Positions 19,806 to 27,036 of a stretch of 27,410 nt of DNA are shown here, piece after piece. The DNA is taken from the IMG/VR virus record IMGVR_UViG_3300025927_000423, positions 1-27,410 of that record. One strand, 5' to 3'. The translations under genes and the position numbers were made by a program. The DNA is from a virus. Positions within the stretch are counted from its first letter, which is position 1. The number at the start of each line of letters is the position of its first letter. The notes beneath the pieces are model-generated. The model searched no databases. It saw nothing but the letters and a program-made list of their open reading frames with translations, and was not told where the DNA came from.

Positions 19806-19996
19806 GCACGCTCACCGAATATGAAGACGCCGAGTTCGAGATGTACGCATTTCATTGGGAACAACAACTCCGTGATGCAGCCGGTCTATTTGTGCGGGCT
19901 TGTCACGATTGTGGCAAACGGCAGGCTAATCCACCAAGCAGCTTATGCCCAAGCTGTGAGGCATATCGCGCGCATATCGGGGTGCCGGCGATATGA
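19802..19996 (+). CDS. Small zinc-ribbon protein (64 aa)
   Basis: An acidic N-terminal helix followed by CHDCGKRQANPPSSLCPSCE: two C-x(2)-C knuckles separated by 12 residues, a zinc ribbon. ATGA overlaps on both sides. It may be an adaptor for the neighbouring exonuclease (inference from position). Confidence 0.65.
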   Translation: MSTLTEYEDAEFEMYAFHWEQQLRDAAGLFVRACHDCGKRQANPPSSLCPSCEAYRAHIGVPAI

Positions 19997-20994
19997 CCAT
20001 CTCGATCAGCGATAGGCTGCACCGATATGCCGCGACCCTAAACAAGACTTGGGCACATGACCGCAGCAAGACTGTCGGCGCGAGCGAGATTGGGCAATGT
20101 GCTCGAAAAACATTCTTTTCTAAACAGAATGCGCCTCGTGATGCTGATTATGAGGACGGTTTCGGAGCGCGGCTGCGCGGCAATGTGATTGAGGAGCACT
20201 ATTGGGAGCCAGGGCTGAGGGCCACTCTAGATGAGGGTGAGAGCCTTTTGTTTGCCGGCAATGATCAGAAAACATTAGAGAGAGGTTATCTTTCTGCCAC
20301 AACTGACGGATTGTTTGTAAGCAAGGCGTTTGATATCTGTATTAACCTAGACTGTAAGTCAATAGATCCGCGCGCCGACATCTCGAAAGAGAAATCTTCG
20401 CACCATTTTCAAGTACAGGCGCAGATGGGGCTGATCCGCGATTGCACCGAGTACAAACCAGACAATAGCATTCTGTCTTATGTGGATGCCTCATTCTGGG
20501 ACAAAATCACCGAATTTGTTATTCCATTCAACCCCCGCATCTACGCTGCCGCCCATGCCCGCGCCGAACGGATCATGACGGCGAGAGATGCTCTGGAATT
20601 GCCTCCGGAGGGAAAAACTGCTGGGGGCGGCGAGTGTCAGTGGTGCGCCTGGGCTTCGCATTGCGCCACCGTGACGATCACCGGGGTCCCGAAACGCTCA
20701 GATCCTATTAGCGATGACATCGCCGAGCAACTGCATGGGTTACGCGATGAAGAGCGGCGGCTTGCCGCTATCGAGGCCGAGGCAAAGGTTTCCCATGCCG
20801 AGGCATCAGAGAGTATCAAGCAATTCCTGCGGCAGATCAATGTGCGCAGGTTCGTGGGCGACGAATGGTCCGTGTCATACTCGATCGTAAATGGTCGGGC
20901 AACACTGGACATCGACGCGATCAAGGCGGCCGGCATTGATCTAGCACCGTACTACAAGACCGGCTCACAATCAGAGAGGTTGATAATTAAATGA
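19993..20994 (+). CDS. Cas4/RecB-like PD-(D/E)xK exonuclease with Fe-S-type Cys residues
   Basis: A 333-residue protein. Cys36 (GASEIGQCARK) and Cys215, Cys218, Cys224 (CQWCAWASHC) reproduce the one-plus-three Cys layout of Fe-S nucleases such as Cas4 and AddB. The nuclease core is visible as HYWE (H69-E72 region), TTDG (Asp105), LDCK (Asp120, Lys122) and the QAQ motif (141-143). The C-terminal third is a helical domain. In phages such enzymes act as 5'-3' resecting exonucleases for recombination with a DNA-annealing partner; the 22137-22874 gene is a candidate partner. Coupled to both neighbours by ATGA. Confidence 0.88.
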   Translation: MTISISDRLHRYAATLNKTWAHDRSKTVGASEIGQCARKTFFSKQNAPRDADYEDGFGARLRGNVIEEHYWEPGLRATLDEGESLLFAGNDQKTLERGYLSATTDGLFVSKAFDICINLDCKSIDPRADISKEKSSHHFQVQAQMGLIRDCTEYKPDNSILSYVDASFWDKITEFVIPFNPRIYAAAHARAERIMTARDALELPPEGKTAGGGECQWCAWASHCATVTITGVPKRSDPISDDIAEQLHGLRDEERRLAAIEAEAKVSHAEASESIKQFLRQINVRRFVGDEWSVSYSIVNGRATLDIDAIKAAGIDLAPYYKTGSQSERLIIK

Positions 20995-21260
20995 GCAACA
21001 GAGAACTTGTAATAGAACTCAAAATACCACTCGCAGGTGAGATGTTTGAAGACGCCGCTACTATTACCGCGGTGCAAGGTATATACGAGGCAATCAGCGA
21101 ACGCGCTGCGTCCGATTTGGAGGAAGGCAGCTATTCACTCCTGATCGAGACACCCACTTCTCGTAAGCCCCGCGGGCTTCGCTCCGACGCCGGCAAGCCG
21201 CGTGGGCCTCGCACCAAGAATAGCGCCAACGGGGCCGATGCGGAGACCGTGACGGCCTAA
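20991..21260 (+). CDS. Hypothetical protein with basic C-terminal tail (89 aa)
   Basis: The first 55 residues form a small alpha/beta unit (ELVIELKIPLAGEMF; a TAVQGIYEAIS helix; SYSLLIE strand). The tail is basic and disordered with two KPRG repeats. ATG 20991 overlaps the exonuclease stop. Last gene before the structured gap at 21264-21378. Function unknown. Confidence 0.65.
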   Translation: MSNRELVIELKIPLAGEMFEDAATITAVQGIYEAISERAASDLEEGSYSLLIETPTSRKPRGLRSDAGKPRGPRTKNSANGADAETVTA

Positions 21261-21263
21261 CGA

Positions 21264-21378
21264 TTATGCGGGGGAGGAGAGCTTCGGAGCACTAGCCGTC
21301 GTAGTGCTCATTTCTCGCAGCTTAGCTCTCATAAAGAAACAGGGATCTTCGACCCCTGCACGGCACTCCCCCGCATAA
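21264..21378 (+). ncRNA. Candidate structured RNA (three-way junction)
   Basis: This 147-nt gap is unusual in an operon where nearly every junction overlaps. P1: TTATGCGGGGGAG (21264-21276) pairs perfectly over 13 bp with 21366-21378. P2: GAGAGCT (21277-21283) pairs with AGCTCTC (21324-21330), continuing directly from P1. P3: GAGCACTA (21287-21294) pairs with TAGTGCTC (21302-21309), 7-nt loop GCCGTCG. P4: CAGGG (21340-21344) pairs with CCCTG (21354-21358), 9-nt loop containing TTCGA. No U-tract follows, so not a terminator. The strand is inferred from the operon. The layout recalls a tRNA-like fold but lacks a D-arm and standard T-arm spacing. It could be a phage ncRNA, a regulatory leader for the 21408 gene, or a processing site. 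Confidence 0.7.
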
Positions 21379-21407
21379 ACTGCAAATAGAAACTGGGAAA
21401 CAGGAAA

Positions 21408-22121
21408 ATGACAGAGCAAGACCTATCAGACATCTGGAGATTCGAATTACGGAAAGGGAACAGCAGTGATCCGCGTGATGGAGCGTGCCTTCTAGATGCG
21501 GTATCTTACATCGAGTACGGCGAGCTTGGCGATCACCCGCCGTGCGTCTGCCCGGTTCTGGCGGCGTTCGGGCGCGGGGTTAATGATGCCATGTCGCATG
21601 AGGGGCGGCAACGGCTCAAGATATTTATCCCGCGACTTGTCGGCACGGTCGATCCCGAAGCCGTTCAGCCACGCGCCGAATATCTGGCGTGGCAAGCGGT
21701 TCGCGTTTTCGCACCGATAGCGCTCGATGCGGCGGGGCTAACGATTATGGCCTCTGAACTGCGGCGGTTCAGAGGTTCGCTGAAAGAGGCCGCTGAGGCC
21801 GCGAGTGCCGCCGCCAACGCTGCCGCCGACGCCAATGCGGTCACCGCCGCCCTGACTGCCGCCGCCGCCAATGCGGTCACCGCCGCCCTGACTGCCGGGA
21901 CTGCCGCGACTGCCGTCAAGTGGGCCGCTGCCGCCGCCCCTATCAACGTCGCATGGGCCGCCGAGCATGCCGCCTCGAGGATCGCCGAAAGTGCCCCTGG
22001 CACTGCCGCGATTATCGCCGCGATGGAAGGCGCACTCGCGATCGGCAAGCAGGCCGAGCCCATCGAACCGACACGCATCGCTAGTGCGCAACGAACTTTT
22101 GCAGAAGCCGCAAATCTGTAA
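21408..22121 (+). CDS. Conserved hypothetical protein with Ala-rich repeat tail
   Basis: A 237-residue protein. The N-terminal 100 residues match a conserved family (DGACLLDAVSYIEYGELGDH, PPCVCPVLAAFGRGVNDAMS, then RQRLKIFIPRLVGT). The central 80 residues are Ala/Asn/Thr low-complexity, encoded partly by a 36-bp tandem duplication (21831-21896). Related phage proteins also carry Ala-rich tails. Function unknown. It follows the structured RNA, and its leader GGAAACAGGAAAATGACAG is repeated before the next gene. Confidence 0.75.
   Translation: MTEQDLSDIWRFELRKGNSSDPRDGACLLDAVSYIEYGELGDHPPCVCPVLAAFGRGVNDAMSHEGRQRLKIFIPRLVGTVDPEAVQPRAEYLAWQAVRVFAPIALDAAGLTIMASELRRFRGSLKEAAEAASAAANAAADANAVTAALTAAAANAVTAALTAGTAATAVKWAAAAAPINVAWAAEHAASRIAESAPGTAAIIAAMEGALAIGKQAEPIEPTRIASAQRTFAEAANL
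21831..21896 (+). repeat. 36-bp tandem duplication in the Ala-rich gene
   Basis: Two copies of a 30-bp identical sequence (21831-21860 and 21867-21896) are separated by GCCGCC, encoding NAVTAALTA twice. The exact DNA identity indicates a recent slippage or recombination event and a likely length polymorphism. Confidence 0.85.
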
Positions 22122-22136
22122 TTAGGAAACAGGAAA

Positions 22137-22874
22137 ATGACAGGACAAGATTTACTGGATACCAGAATCGATCCGTATGCTGCGCTGGGGGCGAAGCTTG
22201 ATGGCGGATTATTCCTTAAATTCAGCAAGGGTGAATATATCGCTGGTCAGAATAAAGAAGAATTACGGCTCGGGAAGCGCCTTGTTGTTAATATACCAGG
22301 GATGCAGCTTGGTTGGGTACGTTGGAGTGGAGGTAAGCCAGTTGAAAACCGAATGGCACTTCTCATAGAGAGGCGTCGAATAGAATCGCGTGACGAACTT
22401 AGTGATTCCGACGAAAGTCTATGGGAGCGCGACGACAGAGGTGATCCGCAAGATCCGTGGGTGCTTACGTATTCTGTGGAAATGAGCGACCCAGCAAACA
22501 GCGAGGTCTACAGCTTTTCAACAACATCAAAGGGTGGTGAGAAAGCGATCGGTAAACTGCTCAAAGCGTTCGGTCCAAAACATCGTATGGAACCGCATTT
22601 ATTGCCAATTGTCGAATTGCAGCGCGAGAGTTACGAGCACGCAAACAAGAGGTTTGGAAAAATATACAACCCATTGCTGCCGATCATAGGCTGGACAGAC
22701 GCGGATAATCCGAGCGTGGATGTCGATGACCCCAGCCTTGGGGAACCGGGCTCGCCAGCGGCGGGTCAGCGTGCAGCAAACCCTACGCAAGAGGTGGAGC
22801 CCACAACAGCCACAACAGCCTCCTCCACGAGGACGAGATCCCATTCTAGCAGCAACGACTCACCACGATTCTAG
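22137..22874 (+). CDS. Conserved phage protein, possible ssDNA-binding or recombination partner
   Basis: A 245-residue protein of a family I recall from phage replication regions: FLKFSKGEYIAGQNKEEL, GWVRWSGGKPVENRMALLIE, LSDSDESLWERDDRGDPQDP, EVYSFSTTSKGGEKAIGKLL, then PIVELQRESYEHANKRFG and an IIGWT strand. The tail (195-245) is disordered and Ser/Thr/Pro-rich. Position between the exonuclease and primase-helicase suggests a single-strand binding or recombination role, but I cannot show this from sequence. Leader repeated from the previous gene. Confidence 0.7.
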   Translation: MTGQDLLDTRIDPYAALGAKLDGGLFLKFSKGEYIAGQNKEELRLGKRLVVNIPGMQLGWVRWSGGKPVENRMALLIERRRIESRDELSDSDESLWERDDRGDPQDPWVLTYSVEMSDPANSEVYSFSTTSKGGEKAIGKLLKAFGPKHRMEPHLLPIVELQRESYEHANKRFGKIYNPLLPIIGWTDADNPSVDVDDPSLGEPGSPAAGQRAANPTQEVEPTTATTASSTRTRSHSSSNDSPRF

Positions 22875-22883
22875 AATCAATAA

Positions 22884-22914
22884 GGGCGGAGACAGGGATT
22901 ATACGTCTCCGCCC
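22884..22914 (+). other. Perfect 10-bp hairpin between operon genes
   Basis: GGGCGGAGAC (22884-22893) pairs with GTCTCCGCCC (22905-22914) around an 11-nt loop, in the 65-nt gap after 22874. No U-tract follows. It may be an attenuator, an RNase barrier or a pausing site before the nuclease-like gene. Confidence 0.6.
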
Positions 22915-22939
22915 GATTAGACTCCGCACTAGGAATCTC

Positions 22940-23521
22940 ATGAGCACCGTCGAACAACCAGTATTTCCTAATGAGGACGATGCTCATGAATATCTCCAGC
23001 AATGGATTTCTTCGTGGTTTCGACTTGAACGAGAAGTTCATCTCCGTCATGTCGAGACAGGCAATCGGCTTCGGGTTGATTTCCTGGCGACGCCCGAGCC
23101 ATGGATAAGTGGAGAGTTTCCATTCGACCTTTTCGGAATTGAGGTAAAGGCGAATACTCAAGGAATTGGTAATTTCAATAAAGCATTAAAGCAAGCGATA
23201 GATTACACATCATGTGAAATTATTGATAAGAGGCCCAGACTCGCTCCCGTATTTGGATGTCGCCTGACTCGCGCTTATGTATTCCCCGCTCCGTCTGAAG
23301 CGGCGCCGTCAGGAATAATTCAATATTCAATCAACTGGCATGGTGGGTCAGAGCGCCTCGCCGGACTATTCAGGGTTGGCCTAATATATAGGCATTGGAA
23401 CGGAGATCCGGAGTTCAGGATGTCCGCAGAACGTCAGTGGAGTACACATTTAGGTGGCCGAAGCACGCCTATACATACACGGACCCGCCTCGGTAGCGGC
23501 GTGATCAAGAGGCTGTCATGA
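22940..23521 (+). CDS. PD-(D/E)xK nuclease-like phage protein
   Basis: A 193-residue protein. A restriction-endonuclease-like core is suggested by LRVDFLATP, FDLFGIEVKA (Asp, then E-V-K) and the following helix NKALKQAIDYTSCEI, and by the later strand RAYVFPAP. This is the plan of small VRR-NUC/Hjr-like enzymes; catalytic competence is not certain. It directly precedes the primase-helicase with an ATGA overlap, so a replication or recombination role is likely. Confidence 0.6.
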   Translation: MSTVEQPVFPNEDDAHEYLQQWISSWFRLEREVHLRHVETGNRLRVDFLATPEPWISGEFPFDLFGIEVKANTQGIGNFNKALKQAIDYTSCEIIDKRPRLAPVFGCRLTRAYVFPAPSEAAPSGIIQYSINWHGGSERLAGLFRVGLIYRHWNGDPEFRMSAERQWSTHLGGRSTPIHTRTRLGSGVIKRLS

Positions 23522-25935
23522 CCACATTAGATATGTTTACAAAACTGCCACGCTGGGTCGCGTGGCGCAACGAAGAACGCAGCGGGAAAATTACGAAGGT
23601 GCCTTACAGCCCACGCGGCGACCGTAAGGCAGAGGCCAATGATCCATCGACATGGGGCACGCGGGCCGAGGCGGAAGCCAAGGCTGGCGTGATCGTCAAT
23701 GGTGCCGGGGGCGGGATAGGGATCGAGCTTGGTGATCTAGGCAACGGCGAGATCCTATGCGGTATCGATCTAGATACATGCCGCAAGGATGATGGCACCC
23801 TCGAAGAATGGGCCATCAATGTTATGCGGGAGTTCAAGTCTTACACCGAGATATCGCCCAGTCTGACTGGCGCGAAGGTGTTTTTTAGACTCCGCATCGA
23901 AGATTTGCCCAAACTGCGCGAAGCGCTCGGCATGGCGAAATTCGGACGCCAATTCAAGCGCGGCACCGGCAAGGATCATCCGCCTGCGATCGAGGTCTAT
24001 CTTGGCAATCGCTATTTTGCCGTAACCGAGGAACACATTGACTGGACGCCCAGCGATTTGACCTTGGTTAGTGTCGAAAAACTGCTGTGGCTGCTGACCG
24101 ATTACGGGCCACGGTTCGCCGGGGCAGCGGCAGAAGAAAAGGAGAGCGACAGCCCAAGGCCGCGAGGGCGGCCCAAGGATGACTCTCGGTCGGGAAAAGC
24201 CTATCGCCTGGGAGCTAGCTTGCGGAAGCGTGGCTCCACATTCGACGAAATGTGCAAGGCGCTGAGGGCTGATCCAGAAATAGAGGGATGGTATCAAGAG
24301 AAGGGCGACGCTCGGCAATTACAGCGCATCTGGGACAAGGCGCCAGCAGGGCGCGGCCTGCCCATAATCGAGATCACGGGAGGCGGTTTGTCGGATATCG
24401 TGGACCGTGTTGACATACTTATTATTGAGCATGACGCGGAAATTTTCCAACGTGGTGGCATGCTAGTTAGGCCAGTGTTTCAGCCAATCAATATCCGCAA
24501 TGGCGAAAAGAGAATGGCATGGCGTATCGTGAAAATAGGAATAATGCATCTTATTGACAGATTAACACGTATAATTGACTTTCAACAATTCAGCAAATCA
24601 AAGAAAGAATATGTTTCCGTAAACTGTCCCGAGAATATCGCTAAAGCGTATCTTGAAAGATGCGGAAACTGGAGAGTTCCAATTATATCCGGAATCACCG
24701 ATGCACCCACGTTACGCCCGGACGGGTCCGTGATAGAGACTCCAGGATATGATGCGATTACCGGGCTGTTGTATAAGCCATCATGCGAATACGCACGCTT
24801 GTTGACAAACCCAAAAAAGGAGAATGCGCAAGCCGCTCTCAAGGTGCTGTGTGATCTGATATCCGAGTTTCCTTTTGTTGATAGTGATGGGAACCAATGT
24901 AAGAATAATAAGTCTCCCAGCCGGTCTGTTGCTCTTTCTTTTATGTTGACTGCCTGCAGCCGTCATGCAATAGCGCGGGCTCCACTACACGGTTTTGATG
25001 CTCCAGTTCCAGGGTCAGGCAAGTCATTACTTGTAGACTGTGCCTCGATGATAGCGACAGGTCACGAATCTGCATCAATGGGAACGGGGCAAACGGAAGA
25101 GGAGTTCGAGAAACGTCTAGGGGCTGCATTATTGGCGGGCGATCCTATAATAAACCTCGATAATGTTGAAGGTCCATTAGGAGGAGAATTACTCTGTAGA
25201 TGTTTAACTCAAGACAGCGTACAAATACGTATTCTTGGGCGATCCGAGCAGCCAACAATACCGTGTACAGCGCTATTTTCAGCAAATGGCAACAACCTTA
25301 TTATGAAAGGTGACGTAACCAGACGAACTATCGTGGCGCGGCTGGACCCCAAAGTTGAACGACCAGAAGAACTGGATTTTAAATCAGATCCTCTTGATAC
25401 AATAAGAACGGGGCGCGCTATTTACGTGCGTGCGTGTCTTACCATTTTGCGGGCTTTTGTTGTAGCTGGTAAGCCAAATCAAGACACAAAACCACTCGGT
25501 TCGTATGAGGAATGGTCCTCGCTTATCCGCGATTCCCTGATGTGGCTAGACGAGCCAGATCCGGTCAAAACGATGGAAAAGGTCAGGAACACCGACCCAG
25601 TTTTGCTGGCTTTGGCCGAGATGCTCACGCAATGGGATAGCGCCGCGAAGGCGGAGAGCATCGCGGAAGCGACCGTCAAGCGGATTATCGAGGTCGCAAA
25701 ATCGAATTTTTCGACGCCCCAAAATGACGGATCTCCCAAGGTCGAGAGCAAATATCCGGATTTATTTGACGCGTTGCAGGCGGTCGCGGGTGATCAGAGG
25801 GGCGGAATCAACGGGGTGACGCTCGGGAAGTGGCTCGGAAAGAATAAGGGTCGTGTTGTCAACGGGTTACGGTTCGAGCATGGCTCGGGAAAGGCTATGG
25901 GAGGGGTTTTACGGTGGCGAATTTTGCAGTCTTGA
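23518..25935 (+). CDS. Primase-polymerase / helicase fusion (phage replication protein)
   Basis: An 805-residue protein. The N-terminal 200 residues look like an archaeo-eukaryotic primase domain: NDPSTWGTRAEAEAKAG, GIGIELGD, and the metal-binding D-x-D in CGIDLDT (Asp84, Asp86), then YTEISPSLTGAKV. A linker (about 205-290) includes RGRPKDDSRSGKAYRLG. The C-terminal half carries a P-loop ATPase: Walker A APVPGSGKS (about 497-504), Walker B-like PIINLDN (about 544-549), sensor ALFSANGNN and arginines TRRTIVARLDP, close to SF3/D5-type helicases. It should prime and unwind phage DNA. A GTGGGGTCA inverted-repeat region at its 3' end may be an origin. Confidence 0.88.
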   Translation: MTTLDMFTKLPRWVAWRNEERSGKITKVPYSPRGDRKAEANDPSTWGTRAEAEAKAGVIVNGAGGGIGIELGDLGNGEILCGIDLDTCRKDDGTLEEWAINVMREFKSYTEISPSLTGAKVFFRLRIEDLPKLREALGMAKFGRQFKRGTGKDHPPAIEVYLGNRYFAVTEEHIDWTPSDLTLVSVEKLLWLLTDYGPRFAGAAAEEKESDSPRPRGRPKDDSRSGKAYRLGASLRKRGSTFDEMCKALRADPEIEGWYQEKGDARQLQRIWDKAPAGRGLPIIEITGGGLSDIVDRVDILIIEHDAEIFQRGGMLVRPVFQPINIRNGEKRMAWRIVKIGIMHLIDRLTRIIDFQQFSKSKKEYVSVNCPENIAKAYLERCGNWRVPIISGITDAPTLRPDGSVIETPGYDAITGLLYKPSCEYARLLTNPKKENAQAALKVLCDLISEFPFVDSDGNQCKNNKSPSRSVALSFMLTACSRHAIARAPLHGFDAPVPGSGKSLLVDCASMIATGHESASMGTGQTEEEFEKRLGAALLAGDPIINLDNVEGPLGGELLCRCLTQDSVQIRILGRSEQPTIPCTALFSANGNNLIMKGDVTRRTIVARLDPKVERPEELDFKSDPLDTIRTGRAIYVRACLTILRAFVVAGKPNQDTKPLGSYEEWSSLIRDSLMWLDEPDPVKTMEKVRNTDPVLLALAEMLTQWDSAAKAESIAEATVKRIIEVAKSNFSTPQNDGSPKVESKYPDLFDALQAVAGDQRGGINGVTLGKWLGKNKGRVVNGLRFEHGSGKAMGGVLRWRILQS

Positions 25936-26168
25936 CCCCGAATCATAGTGGGGTCAGTGGGGTCAGTGGGGTCGTTTCAGCGCTACGCGCGAAAATTCAA
26001 AATAAATGCATGAATCCGAAAAATACACGTAAGACGTATTTCATGCGTGATTCTCTAAGAAACGGGCAGAACGACCCCACTGACCCCACTGACCCCACTA
26101 TGGGGCGGTTTGAGCCATGTTGTGGGCGCGACGGCTGCTGGAAAGATATTCTATCAGAAGTTGGGTGA
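25914..26168 (+). CDS. ORF across the iteron region, doubtful
   Basis: GTG 25914 opens an 84-codon frame that reads through both arms of the inverted repeat (SGVSGVSGV and DPTDPTDPT). The C-terminus (GRFEPCCGRDGCWKDILSEV) is Cys-rich and could be a real short coding end, but the translation across the repeats looks like a by-product. It overlaps the primase gene by 22 nt. Confidence 0.35.
   Translation: MANFAVLTPNHSGVSGVSGVVSALRAKIQNKCMNPKNTRKTYFMRDSLRNGQNDPTDPTDPTMGRFEPCCGRDGCWKDILSEVG
25946..26100. repeat. Perfect 31-bp inverted repeat of GTGGGGTCA iterons (possible origin)
   Basis: The left arm 25946-25976 (TAGTGGGGTCAGTGGGGTCA and on) is the exact reverse complement of the right arm 26070-26100. 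Each arm carries three 9-bp units GTGGGGTC(A/G). The 93-nt loop is AT-rich and has its own nested pairs GAATC/GATTC and AAATAC/GTATTT. Iterons flanking an AT-rich segment next to a primase-helicase gene are origin-like. Similar GVSGVSGV/DPTDPTDPT stretches next to such primase genes are familiar to me from other phages and prophages. Confidence 0.8.
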
Positions 26169-26183
26169 GGGAGAGACAGGCTA

Positions 26184-26705
26184 ATGCCTCAGTCATCGCG
26201 GCGTGATAATCGGGTTATTGTTGTGCCGCCGCTCTCCCTCCGCGACCGCATGCTCGCCAAGCAATCCGATGCTGCCGCCAAATTCGAGGCACGCTTCACG
26301 ATGAACGCATTGCTCCGCGAGGCGCCCGATCTGCACGAGGCATTGGAAGATCAGCGCGGCATGTTTCATGAGTCGCTCGTGACCGGCACGGATAGCGAGA
26401 TTGTTATGCACGGTGAGGCGATGTGTCGTGGGTGGGCGGCGGCGATCACGGCAATGGAGAAGTCAGGCATAACCGATGATGCAATACATATTGGTGAGTT
26501 TGGCCAGGTTATTGTTGCTATTGGGCGACAGCAGATAGCGCCGGAGTGGGTGAGGGAGAAATATGGCGACGAGGTACGATGGCTCACTCCTCGGGAGGTA
26601 GCGGCAATGTATTTCCAGATCCGCCAGGTCGATGCCGTGAAAAACCTATGGCCGGATGCGGAGATTGTTGAGGTCCGAAACAAGGAGCTGGTAAATGAGC
26701 GATAA
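26184..26705 (+). CDS. Conserved phage hypothetical protein (173 aa)
   Basis: Helical N-terminal half (RDRMLAKQSDAAAKFEARFT), a hydrophobic helix around CRGWAAAITAMEKSG, a strand EFGQVIVAIGRQQ and a C-terminal motif VRWLTPREVAAMYFQIRQVD. It is familiar as an unnamed gene next to the dATP/dGTP pyrophosphohydrolase in phage early operons. Its end overlaps the next gene by 11 nt. Confidence 0.65.
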   Translation: MPQSSRRDNRVIVVPPLSLRDRMLAKQSDAAAKFEARFTMNALLREAPDLHEALEDQRGMFHESLVTGTDSEIVMHGEAMCRGWAAAITAMEKSGITDDAIHIGEFGQVIVAIGRQQIAPEWVREKYGDEVRWLTPREVAAMYFQIRQVDAVKNLWPDAEIVEVRNKELVNER

Positions 26706-26949
26706 CCATGATCCCGGCAGCAACCTCGTTGAGTACATCGGCCGACAAATCGAATGGTCGAGTCGTACCTTCGGGCCTGGCCCGCGCACCGCTGGCTTAC
26801 TCGCTCATATTCGCAGTGAGTTGAACGAGATCGAGGCCGAGCCCGCCGATGTGACCGAGTGGATCGATGTGATTATACTCGCCATCGATGGCGCTTGGCG
26901 TGCGGGGCACTCGCCGGAGGCAATTGTCGTCGCGCTTCATGTGAAGTAG
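26695..26949 (+). CDS. dATP/dGTP pyrophosphohydrolase-type protein (DUF550), cut by an amber codon
   Basis: An 84-residue product matching the DUF550 N-terminal part: EYIGRQIEWSSRTFGPGPRT, HIRSELNEIEAEPADVTEWI, DVIILAIDGAWRAG, then EAIVVALHVK. The family continues with K.KNE...WPDWR. Here ALHVK is followed by TAG, and the same frame then reads VKNEARKWPDWRTADPNGPI and ends at 27036 with the ATGA junction to the next gene. So TAG (26947-26949) has replaced a sense codon, CAG by one base being the simplest. The C-terminal 28 residues are lost unless TAG is suppressed or GTG 26950 restarts. Confidence 0.8.
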   Translation: MSDNHDPGSNLVEYIGRQIEWSSRTFGPGPRTAGLLAHIRSELNEIEAEPADVTEWIDVIILAIDGAWRAGHSPEAIVVALHVK

Positions 26950-27036
26950 GTGAAGAACGAGGCACGTAAATGGCCTGACTGGCGCACAGCCGATCCGAAC
27001 GGGCCGATCGAGCATGATCGGGATGGAGAGCAATGA
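26950..27036 (+). pseudogene. Detached C-terminal end of the DUF550 gene
   Basis: In frame with the preceding gene and starting GTG immediately after the amber codon, these 28 codons encode the conserved KNEARKWPDW block of DUF550 proteins. The end overlaps the next ATG by the usual 4 nt, confirming that 27036 is the ancestral gene end. Reinitiation at the GTG could make it as a separate peptide. Confidence 0.65.

Noticed and set aside
21264-21378. tRNA or tmRNA gene
   Set aside because: The TTCGA loop and GC-rich closing stem suggest one, but the spacing from TTCGA to the closing strand is about 15 nt instead of 7, the closing stem is 13 bp, there is no D-arm, and the 7-nt loop lacks the anticodon-loop T33.
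21665-22228. Leftward Ala/Ser-rich 187-codon ORF
   Set aside because: It mirrors the Ala codons of the 21408-22121 gene; low complexity explains the open frame.
25946-26100. CRISPR array
   Set aside because: The units are 9-bp iterons without spacers and occur as one inverted pair of arms.
26947-26949. Genome-wide TAG recoding
   Set aside because: TAG ends other genes at natural junctions (for example 14193-14195 directly before an ATG), so one internal TAG is better explained by mutation.
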